A stretch of 64,000 nucleotides of DNA from Leisingera sp. ANG-M1. GTDB lineage: Bacteria > Pseudomonadota > Alphaproteobacteria > Rhodobacterales > Rhodobacteraceae. Of the stretch, positions 43,711-51,534 are shown piece by piece. Within the stretch, counting starts at the first letter, position 1. The number at the start of each line of letters is the position of its first letter. The translations under genes and the position numbers were made by a program. The DNA lies in NCBI RefSeq assembly GCF_000813745.1, contig NZ_JWLC01000008.1, positions 273,604-337,603 of the forward strand. Reading direction: 5' to 3'. The notes below the pieces were generated by a model, which was not told the origin of the DNA, did no database searches, and saw only the letters and a list, made by a program, of their open reading frames with translations.

Positions 43711-44615
43711 AGTGGGGGTTCTCCTGAAACGTAAGTTGCCGCGGCTTTGAGAGCTGAGCCCAAAGCTGTCTGGCGATCTTCACCGCGCGCTTCGGCGGCG
43801 ATGTGGGCGGCCATGAAGGTATCTCCGGCGCCAGTCACACGGGCGACCGTGACGCGGGGCGGAACAAGGGTGATGGCGCCCTCTGCCGTGGCCTCGGTGG
43901 CAGAGCTGCCACCGTCGGTGACCAGCACTCGCGCAGCGCCGCGGTCCAGCATCGCCTTGGCGGCAGACTCGCTGTCGTTGAATTCGGCCTGGCAGAGAAT
44001 GCCGGCTTCCTCAAGGTTCACGTAAAGCGTGCCGCGTGTGCAGCTGAGGAAGGGGCGCAAGCGCTCTGCCTTGCCGGGCGAGGCCGGGGCCACCCGCAGA
44101 TCCGCCTTGGCAAAGGCCGGGCTTGCGGCGATGTCGTCCAGCAGTGAGAGGGTCAGGTTGCCGTCCAAAGCCACCTGGCCCGCATAAGGAGCGGCTGCAG
44201 TGCCTAGCGTGCCGTCGGACAGAGGGCGCAGGATCTTGTCGCCTGCGGCCTCCAGCGAATGGGCATCGGCAATAGCGGCTATCAGACCATTGGCGCCTTC
44301 AACCGCCATGTAGCGGTCGGTCGGAAGGTCTTCGGAACGGTAGACGTAATCGGTGATCAGCCCGAAATGGCCGCAGGCATTGATCAGTTCCTCGCCTTCA
44401 GGATCGCGTCCGACCGCGGTCAGCAAGGCAGGCTTCATGCCGAAACGGGACAGCGTCATGGCGATGTTCATGGCGACACCGCCGGGCAGGCGGGTAATCC
44501 GCCCGGGCATGTCCGAGCCGCGCTGCATTTCCATGGTGCAGCGGCCGATGATGTCCCAAAGGACAGACCCGATGCAGAGAACACCGGGGCGCTGAGGGTC
44601 AGTTGCTTGTGTCAT
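43707..44615 (-). CDS. psuK: PfkB-family pseudouridine kinase
   Basis: The 302-residue ribokinase-fold enzyme has the N-terminal GSVLWDIIG and GGVAMNIAMTLSRFG motifs and the C-terminal PfkB signature with catalytic Asp in VTGAGDTFMAAH. Its coupling to psuG identifies pseudouridine as substrate: it would make pseudouridine 5'-phosphate, so the two genes recycle the modified base from RNA turnover. Confidence 0.92.
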   Translation of the reverse strand: MTQATDPQRPGVLCIGSVLWDIIGRCTMEMQRGSDMPGRITRLPGGVAMNIAMTLSRFGMKPALLTAVGRDPEGEELINACGHFGLITDYVYRSEDLPTDRYMAVEGANGLIAAIADAHSLEAAGDKILRPLSDGTLGTAAAPYAGQVALDGNLTLSLLDDIAASPAFAKADLRVAPASPGKAERLRPFLSCTRGTLYVNLEEAGILCQAEFNDSESAAKAMLDRGAARVLVTDGGSSATEATAEGAITLVPPRVTVARVTGAGDTFMAAHIAAEARGEDRQTALGSALKAAATYVSGEPPL

Positions 44616-44656
44616 AATGACCTATTGCCGCCTTTGGGCTGCTACTGCAAGCCGCT

Positions 44657-45466
44657 TCACCGGGCCGGGACGGCAAAGGTGAGCGCCGCCCAAAGGCTTT
44701 CCCATACGTAGTCTTTTCCTTCAGGGGCGGCGCGCAGCACCACTGCGTCCAGCAGGTAGGTATGTCCCGGGGTTGCGGGGATTGAGGCTTCGCCCTGGTG
44801 ATCTGTCAACTGGGTGCTGATGGCGACTGTTCCGTCCGGCGCCTTGCTAAAGATCTCAACCTGGACCCGCGGCCGCGGGGTGCCCTGGTAGAGAACCCGT
44901 ACAGGCAGCCCATAGGTCAGATCATCGGTGTAGGGGTTGGCAAGGGCAAGGATCTCCGTCTCAAGACCAGCCTCCGTGTCTTGACCCCTGCCGCTGCCGA
45001 CTGAAACCAGCGCCTTTGCATAGCGGGTGTATTGCTCAATGAACCCGGCCTCTGGAAGGCCGAGCGCTTCGTGATGGATGCGGACGCCTTCAAACCCCTT
45101 GTGGTCGATGAAGGCCTGAAACTCCTCCCAGCTGTCATAGGTCAGCGTCTGCGGTTGTGTCTGGTGGATGAGAATAGAAAGCCCATCTTGTGCTATATTC
45201 CCGGTAAAGGCTGGCATATCACCCATCCGGCCTTGGTAAGGAACCGCGGTCCTGCCCTGCATCACTTCGAACCGGGCAATGCGGTGATCCAGGTAGGGTT
45301 GCTCGGCGCCATTGAATTCCTGGCCGTTGCGCAGTGTTGCCACTACCGGTTCACCGGAATCGACTTGATATTTTTCCGGCTCAATCCAAAACTCATGGGA
45401 TAACAGCGGGGCGGATCCCAGGGTTAGCCCAGCACAGAGCATTGAGCAGAACAGGCGGATTTGCAT
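44657..45466 (-). CDS. DUF4198-domain periplasmic protein
   Basis: The 269-residue protein has a signal peptide (MQIRLFCSMLCAGLTLGSAP in outline), then SHEFWIEPEKYQV, the opening typical of DUF4198 (PF10670, also called a nickel-uptake substrate-specific region). The C-terminal half is an Ig-like/carboxypeptidase-regulatory type fold (GLPVRVLYQGTPRPRVQVEIF, ISTQLTDHQGEASIP). A role in metal handling is inferred from the family and from the divergent HupE-like gene. The ATG at 45466 has AAGGA seven bases upstream and shares bases with the start of that gene. Confidence 0.82.
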   Translation of the reverse strand: MQIRLFCSMLCAGLTLGSAPLLSHEFWIEPEKYQVDSGEPVVATLRNGQEFNGAEQPYLDHRIARFEVMQGRTAVPYQGRMGDMPAFTGNIAQDGLSILIHQTQPQTLTYDSWEEFQAFIDHKGFEGVRIHHEALGLPEAGFIEQYTRYAKALVSVGSGRGQDTEAGLETEILALANPYTDDLTYGLPVRVLYQGTPRPRVQVEIFSKAPDGTVAISTQLTDHQGEASIPATPGHTYLLDAVVLRAAPEGKDYVWESLWAALTFAVPAR

Positions 45467-46616
45467 GAGGGTGTCCTTGGTTGCCGGGCGGTGTCTTACT
45501 TGGCTGCGGGTTCTATTTGCGCTGCTGTTCTGCTGGGTTGCAATAGCTGCCGCCAGCGCCCGTGCGCATGAAGTAACGCCTGCCATTGCCGATTTCTCGG
45601 TCAAGGACGGGCAGATCACTCTGGAACTGCGGCTGAACGTGGAGGCCTTTGTCGCCGGGATCAATCTGGATGGGCTGTCGGACACCAATCAGACCGAGCA
45701 GTCCGCCGACTATGACGAACTGCGAGCGCTGGGCGCGCGCGAACTGGAGCCGATGGTTCAGCTCTTTGCCGAGGAGTGGCTGCCCGGCTTTTCGCTGCAG
45801 GCGGGCGGCCCGGTGGTGCTGAGCGTTTCCAAGGTCACCATTCCGGATGTTGGGGACGCTAGCCTGCCGCGTTCGTCCTTTCTGGAACTGACCGGCGAAA
45901 TTCCGTCAGAGGCCCGCAGCCTGCGCATCGCCTGGCCCGTGGGCTCCGGTGGTGTGGTCCTGCGGCAGAACGGAGTGGAGGCGCCCTATACCGGCTACTT
46001 GCAGGGCGGAGAGACCTCGCCGCCGATAGCCCTGGGCGGTGGTTCGGCGCAAACACCGGTGGACGCCTTCATGGAATACATCCCCGTGGGCTTTACCCAT
46101 ATTCTGCCCAAGGGGCTGGACCATATCCTGTTTGTGCTGGGGCTGTTCTTCCTCAGCCCGCGTGTGCGGCCGCTGCTGCTGCAGGTGAGCGTGTTCACCG
46201 TTGCTCACACCATCACTCTGGCGCTCGGCGCGCTGGGCATGGTTGATGTGAACCCAAGCATAGTGGAGCCGCTGATTGCGCTGTCGATTGTGTTTGTTGC
46301 GGTCGAGAACATCTTTGCCCGCAAGTTGCACAGTTGGCGGACCTTTGTGATCTTCGGCTTTGGCCTTTTGCACGGGCTAGGGTTTGCCTCGGTGCTGGGA
46401 GAGTTCGGTCTTCCGCCCAGCCAGTTCCTGCCCGCCCTGATCGGGTTCAACGTGGGGGTGGAATTGGGGCAGCTGGCCGTGATCGCCGTGGCCTATCTGG
46501 GAGTGCGCCTGTGGTTCGGAAGGCATCCAAAGTACCGCGGCCGGGTGGCTATCCCGGCCTCGGTTACCATCGCGATGATTGGCGGATATTGGTTTGTGGA
46601 GAGGGTGTTTCTCTAA
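45465..46616 (+). CDS. HupE/UreJ-family membrane protein
   Basis: The 383-residue protein has a signal peptide (cleavage near ARA, about residue 34), a periplasmic N-terminal domain (about 35-195) and a C-terminal HupE/UreJ_2 membrane domain with about six helices. Histidine motifs FTHILPKGLDHILFVLG, TVAHTITLALG and GLLHGLGFASVLGE match the family thought to import nickel or other divalent metal. The ATG at 45465 has GGCGGA five bases upstream. Start codons of this gene and DUF4198 overlap on CATG. Confidence 0.88.
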   Translation: MRVSLVAGRCLTWLRVLFALLFCWVAIAAASARAHEVTPAIADFSVKDGQITLELRLNVEAFVAGINLDGLSDTNQTEQSADYDELRALGARELEPMVQLFAEEWLPGFSLQAGGPVVLSVSKVTIPDVGDASLPRSSFLELTGEIPSEARSLRIAWPVGSGGVVLRQNGVEAPYTGYLQGGETSPPIALGGGSAQTPVDAFMEYIPVGFTHILPKGLDHILFVLGLFFLSPRVRPLLLQVSVFTVAHTITLALGALGMVDVNPSIVEPLIALSIVFVAVENIFARKLHSWRTFVIFGFGLLHGLGFASVLGEFGLPPSQFLPALIGFNVGVELGQLAVIAVAYLGVRLWFGRHPKYRGRVAIPASVTIAMIGGYWFVERVFL

Positions 46617-46631
46617 ACACCCGCCATGGTC

Positions 46632-47288
46632 TCAGCCGATGGCCCGCATCAGCACCTTGAGCGCGGCCAGCGGGTCTTCTGCGTGCCAGATCTCGTCACC
46701 AATGCCAAAGAAGTCGGTAAACGGGGAAACCTCGCGCACGAGTTCCTCGGTCAGACCGCCCTCGGCAACCACGGGCACTTCGATCATCTGCGACCACCAC
46801 TGGAACAGGTCGGCTTCTGCCTGTGCGCCGTCGCCCAGGCCGGAGGTGCCCACCGGACCAAAGCTTACATAGTCCACGCCTGCCTCGCCTGCGACCATGC
46901 CGTCATGCTGCGACGCGCCGCAGAAGGAGCCTACAATGGCATCCGGACCAAGCGCCTTGCGTGCGGCGCGCACGGATTTGGAGGCGTCGGTCAGGTGGAC
47001 GCCGTCCAAGCCCAGCCGCTCAGCCAGGATCTGGTGGTCAGAGATCACCAGCGCTACGTCACGCTCCATGGTTACTTCGCGCAGCGCATCGCCCGCACGG
47101 CTCAGGGTGTCCTCGTCGCGGCTCGCCAGATCCAGGCGCACGCAGGCCACGTCGATCTCATCCAGCACCCGCGCCAGGATCCCGGGAAATTTGCCCAGCT
47201 CGAAACTCGGCGGGGAGATCAGATAGATCTGCGGCTGCTCCGGTGCGTCAGCAGGGCTTCCCATGGCGGTGCTCCATTGTTCAGGCAT
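46632..47288 (-). CDS. ThiE-like (thiamine-phosphate synthase superfamily) protein
   Basis: The 218-residue TIM-barrel protein has LAERLGLDGVHLTD, DYVSFGPVGTSG and VVAEGGL, placing it in the ThiE/TenI superfamily. However, the pyrimidine-diphosphate motif QLREK is replaced by VRLDLAS, and the GPIFPTxTK loop reads FGPVGTSGLGDGA, so thiamine-phosphate synthase activity is doubtful. A later ATG at 47264 (MGSPADAP) is an alternative start. It is divergent from trmJ, and no TPP riboswitch is seen upstream. Confidence 0.78.
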   Translation of the reverse strand: MPEQWSTAMGSPADAPEQPQIYLISPPSFELGKFPGILARVLDEIDVACVRLDLASRDEDTLSRAGDALREVTMERDVALVISDHQILAERLGLDGVHLTDASKSVRAARKALGPDAIVGSFCGASQHDGMVAGEAGVDYVSFGPVGTSGLGDGAQAEADLFQWWSQMIEVPVVAEGGLTEELVREVSPFTDFFGIGDEIWHAEDPLAALKVLMRAIG

Positions 47289-47444
47289 TTGCCGGTGTTT
47301 AGCGCATCTGCTGCAGGACGCAAGGATTTGCAGGCCGCCGCGGCGCAGGAAATGCCGCTGTTGCTGGCGCCGGACCTTGCCCCGAGCGCCTGCGGGGATT
47401 ACAGCAGGGCGGATTTTACGCGCAACAGACGGATGCCAGTCGCA

Positions 47445-48197
47445 ATGCCCACCGATACGCCTCAGCCCGCCTTTGTCCTGGTCCGCCCGCAGATGGGCGA
47501 GAATATCGGTGCCGCCGCGCGGGCGATGTGGAATTTTGGCCTCGACCGGATGCGCATCGTGGCGCCGCGCGATGGCTGGCCGAACCCCAAGGCGGTGGCG
47601 ATGTCCTCGGGCGCGGGGCGTCTGCTGGATGAGGCGCAGCTTTGCGCCGATGTGCCGGAGGCGCTGGGCGACTGCACCTATGTCTTTGCCACCACCGCCC
47701 GCCAGCGCGGGCTGACCAAACCGGTCTACAGCCCCGAACGCGCGATGCAGATCGCCGCGGAAAAGATAGCCGAAGGCGAAAAGGTCGCCGTGATGTTCGG
47801 CCCCGAGCGCGCTGGTCTGGAAAACGACGACATCGCCAAGGCCAATGCTATCATCTCGGTGCCGGTGAACCCGCTATATGCCTCGCTGAACCTGGGCCAA
47901 TGCGTGCTGTTGACCGGGTATGAGTGGATGCGCCAGTCCGGTGAGGTGGTGCATGAAACCACCGATCTGGGCCGCAAGGGCGACTGGGCGACAGGTGTTG
48001 AAGTCGAAAAGCTGGTTGAACACTACGAAGACCGGCTGGAGGAGGCGGGCTTTTTCTACCCGCCGGAAAAGGCCGAAGGCATGAAGACCAACCTGCGCAA
48101 CCTGTGGAGCCGGATGCGGATGACCCGCTCTGATGTGCAGATGCTGCACGGGATCATGCGTCAGATGGTCCGCTGGAAAGAGCGTGGCGGCGAATAA
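47445..48197 (+). CDS. trmJ: tRNA/rRNA 2'-O-methyltransferase of the TrmJ (SPOUT) family
   Basis: The 250-residue enzyme shows the SpoU/TrmJ pattern: FVLVRPQMGENIGAAARAMWNFG, the central TARQRG, and the knot motifs MFGPERAGLENDD and VPVNPLYASLNLGQCVLL. TrmJ methylates ribose at position 32 of tRNA. The ATG at 47445 matches the usual N-terminus; an in-frame ATG at 47433 is possible. The frame is open back to 46626, but that is antisense to the ThiE-like gene. Confidence 0.92.
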   Translation: MPTDTPQPAFVLVRPQMGENIGAAARAMWNFGLDRMRIVAPRDGWPNPKAVAMSSGAGRLLDEAQLCADVPEALGDCTYVFATTARQRGLTKPVYSPERAMQIAAEKIAEGEKVAVMFGPERAGLENDDIAKANAIISVPVNPLYASLNLGQCVLLTGYEWMRQSGEVVHETTDLGRKGDWATGVEVEKLVEHYEDRLEEAGFFYPPEKAEGMKTNLRNLWSRMRMTRSDVQMLHGIMRQMVRWKERGGE

Positions 48198-48257
48198 GCC
48201 GCACTGGACCTACACTATTTCCGCCCCTAGCTTGGCAGCAAAGATGACGAGGCAAGC

Positions 48258-49403
48258 ATGAGCAAGCGCAGCATTTTCGAAGAGGTCGGGGGCGAGAAGC
48301 AAGACGCGCCCGCAGCGCAGCCGGGGCTGATCGACCGCGGCCGCGGCGGCGCCCGCAAGGCGATCCGCGCCTGGCTGATGGTGCTGTTTGCCCTGGTGGT
48401 GGCGATGATCGTGGTGGGCGGGCTGACGCGTCTGACCGATAGCGGGCTGTCGATCACCGAATGGAGGCCTGTAACCGGAGCGATCCCGCCGATGTCCGAG
48501 GCCGAATGGCAAGCGGAGTTCGACAAGTACAAGCAGATTGACCAGTGGCAAATCCAGAACCAATGGATGGAACTCTCTGATTTCAAAGAGATCTACTGGT
48601 GGGAATGGGGGCACCGCCAACTGGGCCGTTTTGTTGGTCTGGTCTGGGCTGTTGGCTTCCTCGGCTTCCTGGTGGCGCGCAAGATTCCCGCGGGCTGGAC
48701 TGGCCGACTGGCGCTGCCTGGCATTCTGGGCGGAGTGCAGGGGGCCATCGGCTGGTGGATGGTGGCCTCTGGCGTGACCCAGGGCGAAGGCATGATTGCC
48801 GTCGCCTCCTACCGCTTGGCAGTGCACTTGGGCCTGGCCTTTGTGATCCTGGGCTTCATCGCCTGGTACGTGCTGATGCTGGGCCGCGAGGAGCGCGAGC
48901 TGATGCAGGCGCGCCGCGCCAAGGAGGCCAAGCTGTTCAGCCTCTCAACTGGCCTCATGCATTTCTCCTTCCTGCAGATCCTGCTGGGCGCGCTGGTGGC
49001 GGGCATTGATGCGGGCCGCTCCTATACCGACTGGCCGCTGATGGGCGGTCAGGTGATCCCGCCGAACCCCTTCATGATCGAGCCCCTGTGGAAGAACTTC
49101 TTTGAAAATCCCGGGCTGGTGCAATTCATCCACCGGGTGGCCGGCTATCTGCTGTTTGCCTTTGGCGTGGTGGCCTGGCTGCGCGGCCGCGGCTCTGCCC
49201 ATTCTCGCACCCGCTTTGCCTTTAACGCGGTTTTTGCGGCGCTTTCGGTGCAGGTTCTGCTGGGGATCATTACCGTGATCTATGCCGCGCCGCTGCATGC
49301 CGCGATCACCCATCAGATCGTGGCGATTGTCGTCTGGGTGCTGATCCTGCGGGCCCGTTTCCTGTCGGCCTATCCCATCGCAACTTCGATTAAGGACCAT
49401 TGA
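48258..49403 (+). CDS. ctaA: Heme A synthase (COX15/CtaA)
   Basis: The 381-residue membrane enzyme oxidises heme O to heme A for aa3-type cytochrome oxidase. About eight helices are visible, with the haem-ligand histidines in EWGHRQLGR, RLAVHLGLAF, FIHRVAGYLLF and HAAITHQIVA. This longer type without the paired cysteines of Gram-positive CtaA is usual in alphaproteobacteria and mitochondria. Short spacers on both sides suggest one transcript with trmJ and the M32 gene. Confidence 0.96.
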   Translation: MSKRSIFEEVGGEKQDAPAAQPGLIDRGRGGARKAIRAWLMVLFALVVAMIVVGGLTRLTDSGLSITEWRPVTGAIPPMSEAEWQAEFDKYKQIDQWQIQNQWMELSDFKEIYWWEWGHRQLGRFVGLVWAVGFLGFLVARKIPAGWTGRLALPGILGGVQGAIGWWMVASGVTQGEGMIAVASYRLAVHLGLAFVILGFIAWYVLMLGREERELMQARRAKEAKLFSLSTGLMHFSFLQILLGALVAGIDAGRSYTDWPLMGGQVIPPNPFMIEPLWKNFFENPGLVQFIHRVAGYLLFAFGVVAWLRGRGSAHSRTRFAFNAVFAALSVQVLLGIITVIYAAPLHAAITHQIVAIVVWVLILRARFLSAYPIATSIKDH

Positions 49404-49407
49404 GAGC

Positions 49408-50877
49408 ATGAGCGCATTTGACGAACTGATGGCCTTCCAGCGCGACACCCAGGCGCTGGGGCAGATTGCAGGCCGGCTGGGCTGGGACCAGGAAACCATG
49501 ATGCCGCGCGGAGCCGCGCCGCAGCGGGGCGAGGAGATGGCTGCGATTGAGGCAGTGCTGCACGCCCGCCGCTCAGACCCGCGGGTTGCAGACTGGCTGG
49601 AACAGGCCGAAGCTCCGGATGAGGCTGGCGCGGCGCAGCTGCGCGAAGTCCGCCGCAGCTATGAGCGCACGCTCAAAGTGCCCGCTGATCTTGCCAAGAA
49701 GATCGCCCAAGTGACCTCTGAGGCGCAGGGCAAATGGGCTGCGGCACGCGCGGATGAAGATGTAGCCGCGTTCCTCCCAGTGCTGGAGGAAGTCGTTGCG
49801 CTGAAGCGTGAAGAAGGCCAGGCGCTGGCGGCGGGCGGTGATGTCTATGACGCCATGGTCGACGACTACGAGCAGGGCATGACCGGGGCAGGGATCGCAG
49901 AGATCTTTGATGCCATGCGCCCGGGGCTGGTCGAATTGCGTGCCAAGGTGCTGGAGAAACCTGCGCCGAAGGGGCTTGAAGGCAGCTTTGATGAAGGCGC
50001 GCAGATGAAGCTCACCCGCAAGATTGCCAAGGTCTTCGGCTACGACATGGCGCATGGCCGCGTCGACAAGGCGGTGCATCCGTTCAGCTCAGGCTCGGGC
50101 CTGGATGTGCGGATCACCACGCGGACCAGCGAAAATGATCCGTTCAACTGCTTCTACTCGACAATTCACGAGGTCGGCCACGGCGCTTATGAGCAGAATA
50201 TCAGCCGTGATTATTTGCTGACCCCGCTGGGCCGCGGCGTGTCCATGGGCGTGCACGAAAGCCAGAGCCGGATTTATGAAAACCAGATCGGCCGCAGCCG
50301 GGCGTTCACCGGATGGCTGTTTGAAGAGATGAAAGCGGCCTTTGGCGAATTCGGCATCGCGGACGCGGATGCTTTCTATGCTGCCGTGAACACGGTGCAC
50401 AAAGGCTATATCCGCACCGAGGCGGACGAGCTGCAGTATAACCTCCACATCATGCTGCGGTTTGGCCTGGAGCGGGCTCTGATGAGCGGCGATCTGCAGG
50501 TGAGGGACCTGGAGGCGGCCTGGAATGACCGGTTCTTGGCGGACTTCGGTTATGCGGTCGACAAGCCGTCCAATGGCTGCCTGCAGGATGTTCACTGGTC
50601 GGTGGGGCTGTTCGGCTACTTCCCGACTTACAGCCTTGGCAATGTCTATGCAGGCTGCCTGTACCAGGCGCTGCGCCGGGATGTTCCGGGACTGGACGCG
50701 CAACTGGCCACAGGTGATACCACTGGTGCGACCACCTGGCTGAAGGAAAACCTGCAGCAGCATGGCGGTTTGCGCAACCCGCGCAAGACCATCATTCATG
50801 CCGCCGGCATGGAGCCGGGACACGCGCCGTTGCTGGCCTATCTGGAAGAAAAGTTCAGCCTGATTTACGGCCTCTGA
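49408..50877 (+). CDS. Carboxypeptidase M32 (Taq carboxypeptidase family)
   Basis: The 489-residue zinc metallopeptidase has the HEVGH zinc motif (STIHEVGHGAYEQN), the downstream ESQSRIYENQIGRS helix with the third ligand, and YIRTEADELQYNLHIMLRF, all diagnostic of M32. It is a cytosolic carboxypeptidase releasing C-terminal residues. The start is four bases after the ctaA stop. Confidence 0.95.
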   Translation: MSAFDELMAFQRDTQALGQIAGRLGWDQETMMPRGAAPQRGEEMAAIEAVLHARRSDPRVADWLEQAEAPDEAGAAQLREVRRSYERTLKVPADLAKKIAQVTSEAQGKWAAARADEDVAAFLPVLEEVVALKREEGQALAAGGDVYDAMVDDYEQGMTGAGIAEIFDAMRPGLVELRAKVLEKPAPKGLEGSFDEGAQMKLTRKIAKVFGYDMAHGRVDKAVHPFSSGSGLDVRITTRTSENDPFNCFYSTIHEVGHGAYEQNISRDYLLTPLGRGVSMGVHESQSRIYENQIGRSRAFTGWLFEEMKAAFGEFGIADADAFYAAVNTVHKGYIRTEADELQYNLHIMLRFGLERALMSGDLQVRDLEAAWNDRFLADFGYAVDKPSNGCLQDVHWSVGLFGYFPTYSLGNVYAGCLYQALRRDVPGLDAQLATGDTTGATTWLKENLQQHGGLRNPRKTIIHAAGMEPGHAPLLAYLEEKFSLIYGL

Positions 50878-50954
50878 TCCGAGCGCCGGTCCGGCTCCGG
50901 GGCGGTGAAAAATCCGCTGCCCCGGAAATGCCGCATTTTAAGTATACTCTCGGT

Positions 50955-50972
50955 CTCACATGGGGATGTGAG
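50955..50972 (+). other. Hairpin upstream of the 20-residue reading frame
   Basis: CTCACAT-GGGG-ATGTGAG is a perfect 7-bp stem downstream of a TATACT sequence (50,943-50,948) that could be a -10 box, though no -35 is seen. It lies 16 bases ahead of the small reading frame at 50,988. Confidence 0.3.
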
Positions 50973-50987
50973 TAAGAGAGTAACGTG

Positions 50988-51050
50988 ATGCATACAGCCG
51001 TAGCATATCTGATTTTTGCCAGCTTCGTGCTGGCGCCAACCCTGATCTGA
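50988..51050 (+). CDS. Possible 20-residue membrane peptide
   Basis: A short frame encodes MHTAVAYLIFASFVLAPTLI, a single hydrophobic helix that could span the membrane. Its stop lies in one arm of an 11-bp inverted repeat whose other arm holds the stop of the convergent DUF6614 gene. A weak AGAGAG precedes the ATG. Whether it is translated cannot be told from sequence alone; alternatively the region is the 3' part of a non-coding transcript. Confidence 0.35.
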   Translation: MHTAVAYLIFASFVLAPTLI

Positions 51051-51070
51051 GGGCACCTTCCTCAGATCAG
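51042..51070. terminator. 11-bp inverted repeat holding two convergent stop codons
   Basis: CTGATCTGAGG and CCTCAGATCAG are perfect inverted arms around GCACCTT. Each arm encodes Leu-Ile-stop on its own strand: the end of the 20-residue frame and the end of DUF6614. A bidirectional transcript end is likely, though there is no T run. Confidence 0.6.
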
Positions 51071-51412
51071 TGCCATTCGTTCCGCCCGCTCAGGATCGGG
51101 GAAGGGGCGGTAGAGGCCGATTTCGGCCTTTGCGATCAAGGCGGAGACGTTTGAGTAGAGCCTCTCTACCTCTTCGTCATGCTCGCCCAGCACCCGGAAC
51201 GCCTGATCCAGCTGGGTCATGTCCTCAAACTCGACTTCCAGCAGAAAGTCGCGGCAGCTGTCGCTGGCGAGGTTCAGCTTGCGCCGCATAAGGCGCCAGT
51301 CCAGAACGACGTTGCGCTCCTGCAGATAGCCCATCCATTGGCCAACCGCGCTGGCAAAGCTCAGCGCCTTAGCCTCGTGATGCAAATCGATGGAGCAATG
51401 GTAGAGGTTCAT
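51062..51412 (-). CDS. DUF6614 family protein
   Basis: The 116-residue protein starts MNLYHCSIDLHHEAKALSFA, with RRKLNLASDSCRDFLLEVEF in the middle and EIGLYRPFPDPERAERMALI at the end. It looks like a small dimeric alpha-beta barrel (ferredoxin-like) fold. The family is common in Rhodobacteraceae and has no known function. Confidence 0.75.
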   Translation of the reverse strand: MNLYHCSIDLHHEAKALSFASAVGQWMGYLQERNVVLDWRLMRRKLNLASDSCRDFLLEVEFEDMTQLDQAFRVLGEHDEEVERLYSNVSALIAKAEIGLYRPFPDPERAERMALI

Positions 51413-51485
51413 TACAGGTCCCCTTGAAAAATCAACTCAAAGGGTAGTCTGGCAAAGAAAGATTAGGCATCCGTTAAACAAGAAA

Positions 51486-51507
51486 CGCCGCCCCCATGGG
51501 GACGGCG
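51486..51507 (-). terminator. Terminator of gyrA
   Basis: CGCCG-CCCC and GGGG-CGGCG arms (one mismatch) around CATG lie 28 bases after the gyrA stop. On the minus strand the stem is followed by TTTCTTGTTT; on the plus strand by CTTTTC. Confidence 0.75.
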
Positions 51508-51534
51508 CTTTTCAATTACGCGGGGACGAAAGGT

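Noticed and set aside
47289-47444. TPP riboswitch ahead of the ThiE-like gene
   Set aside because: No CTGAGA-type thi box or matching stems were found in the gap.
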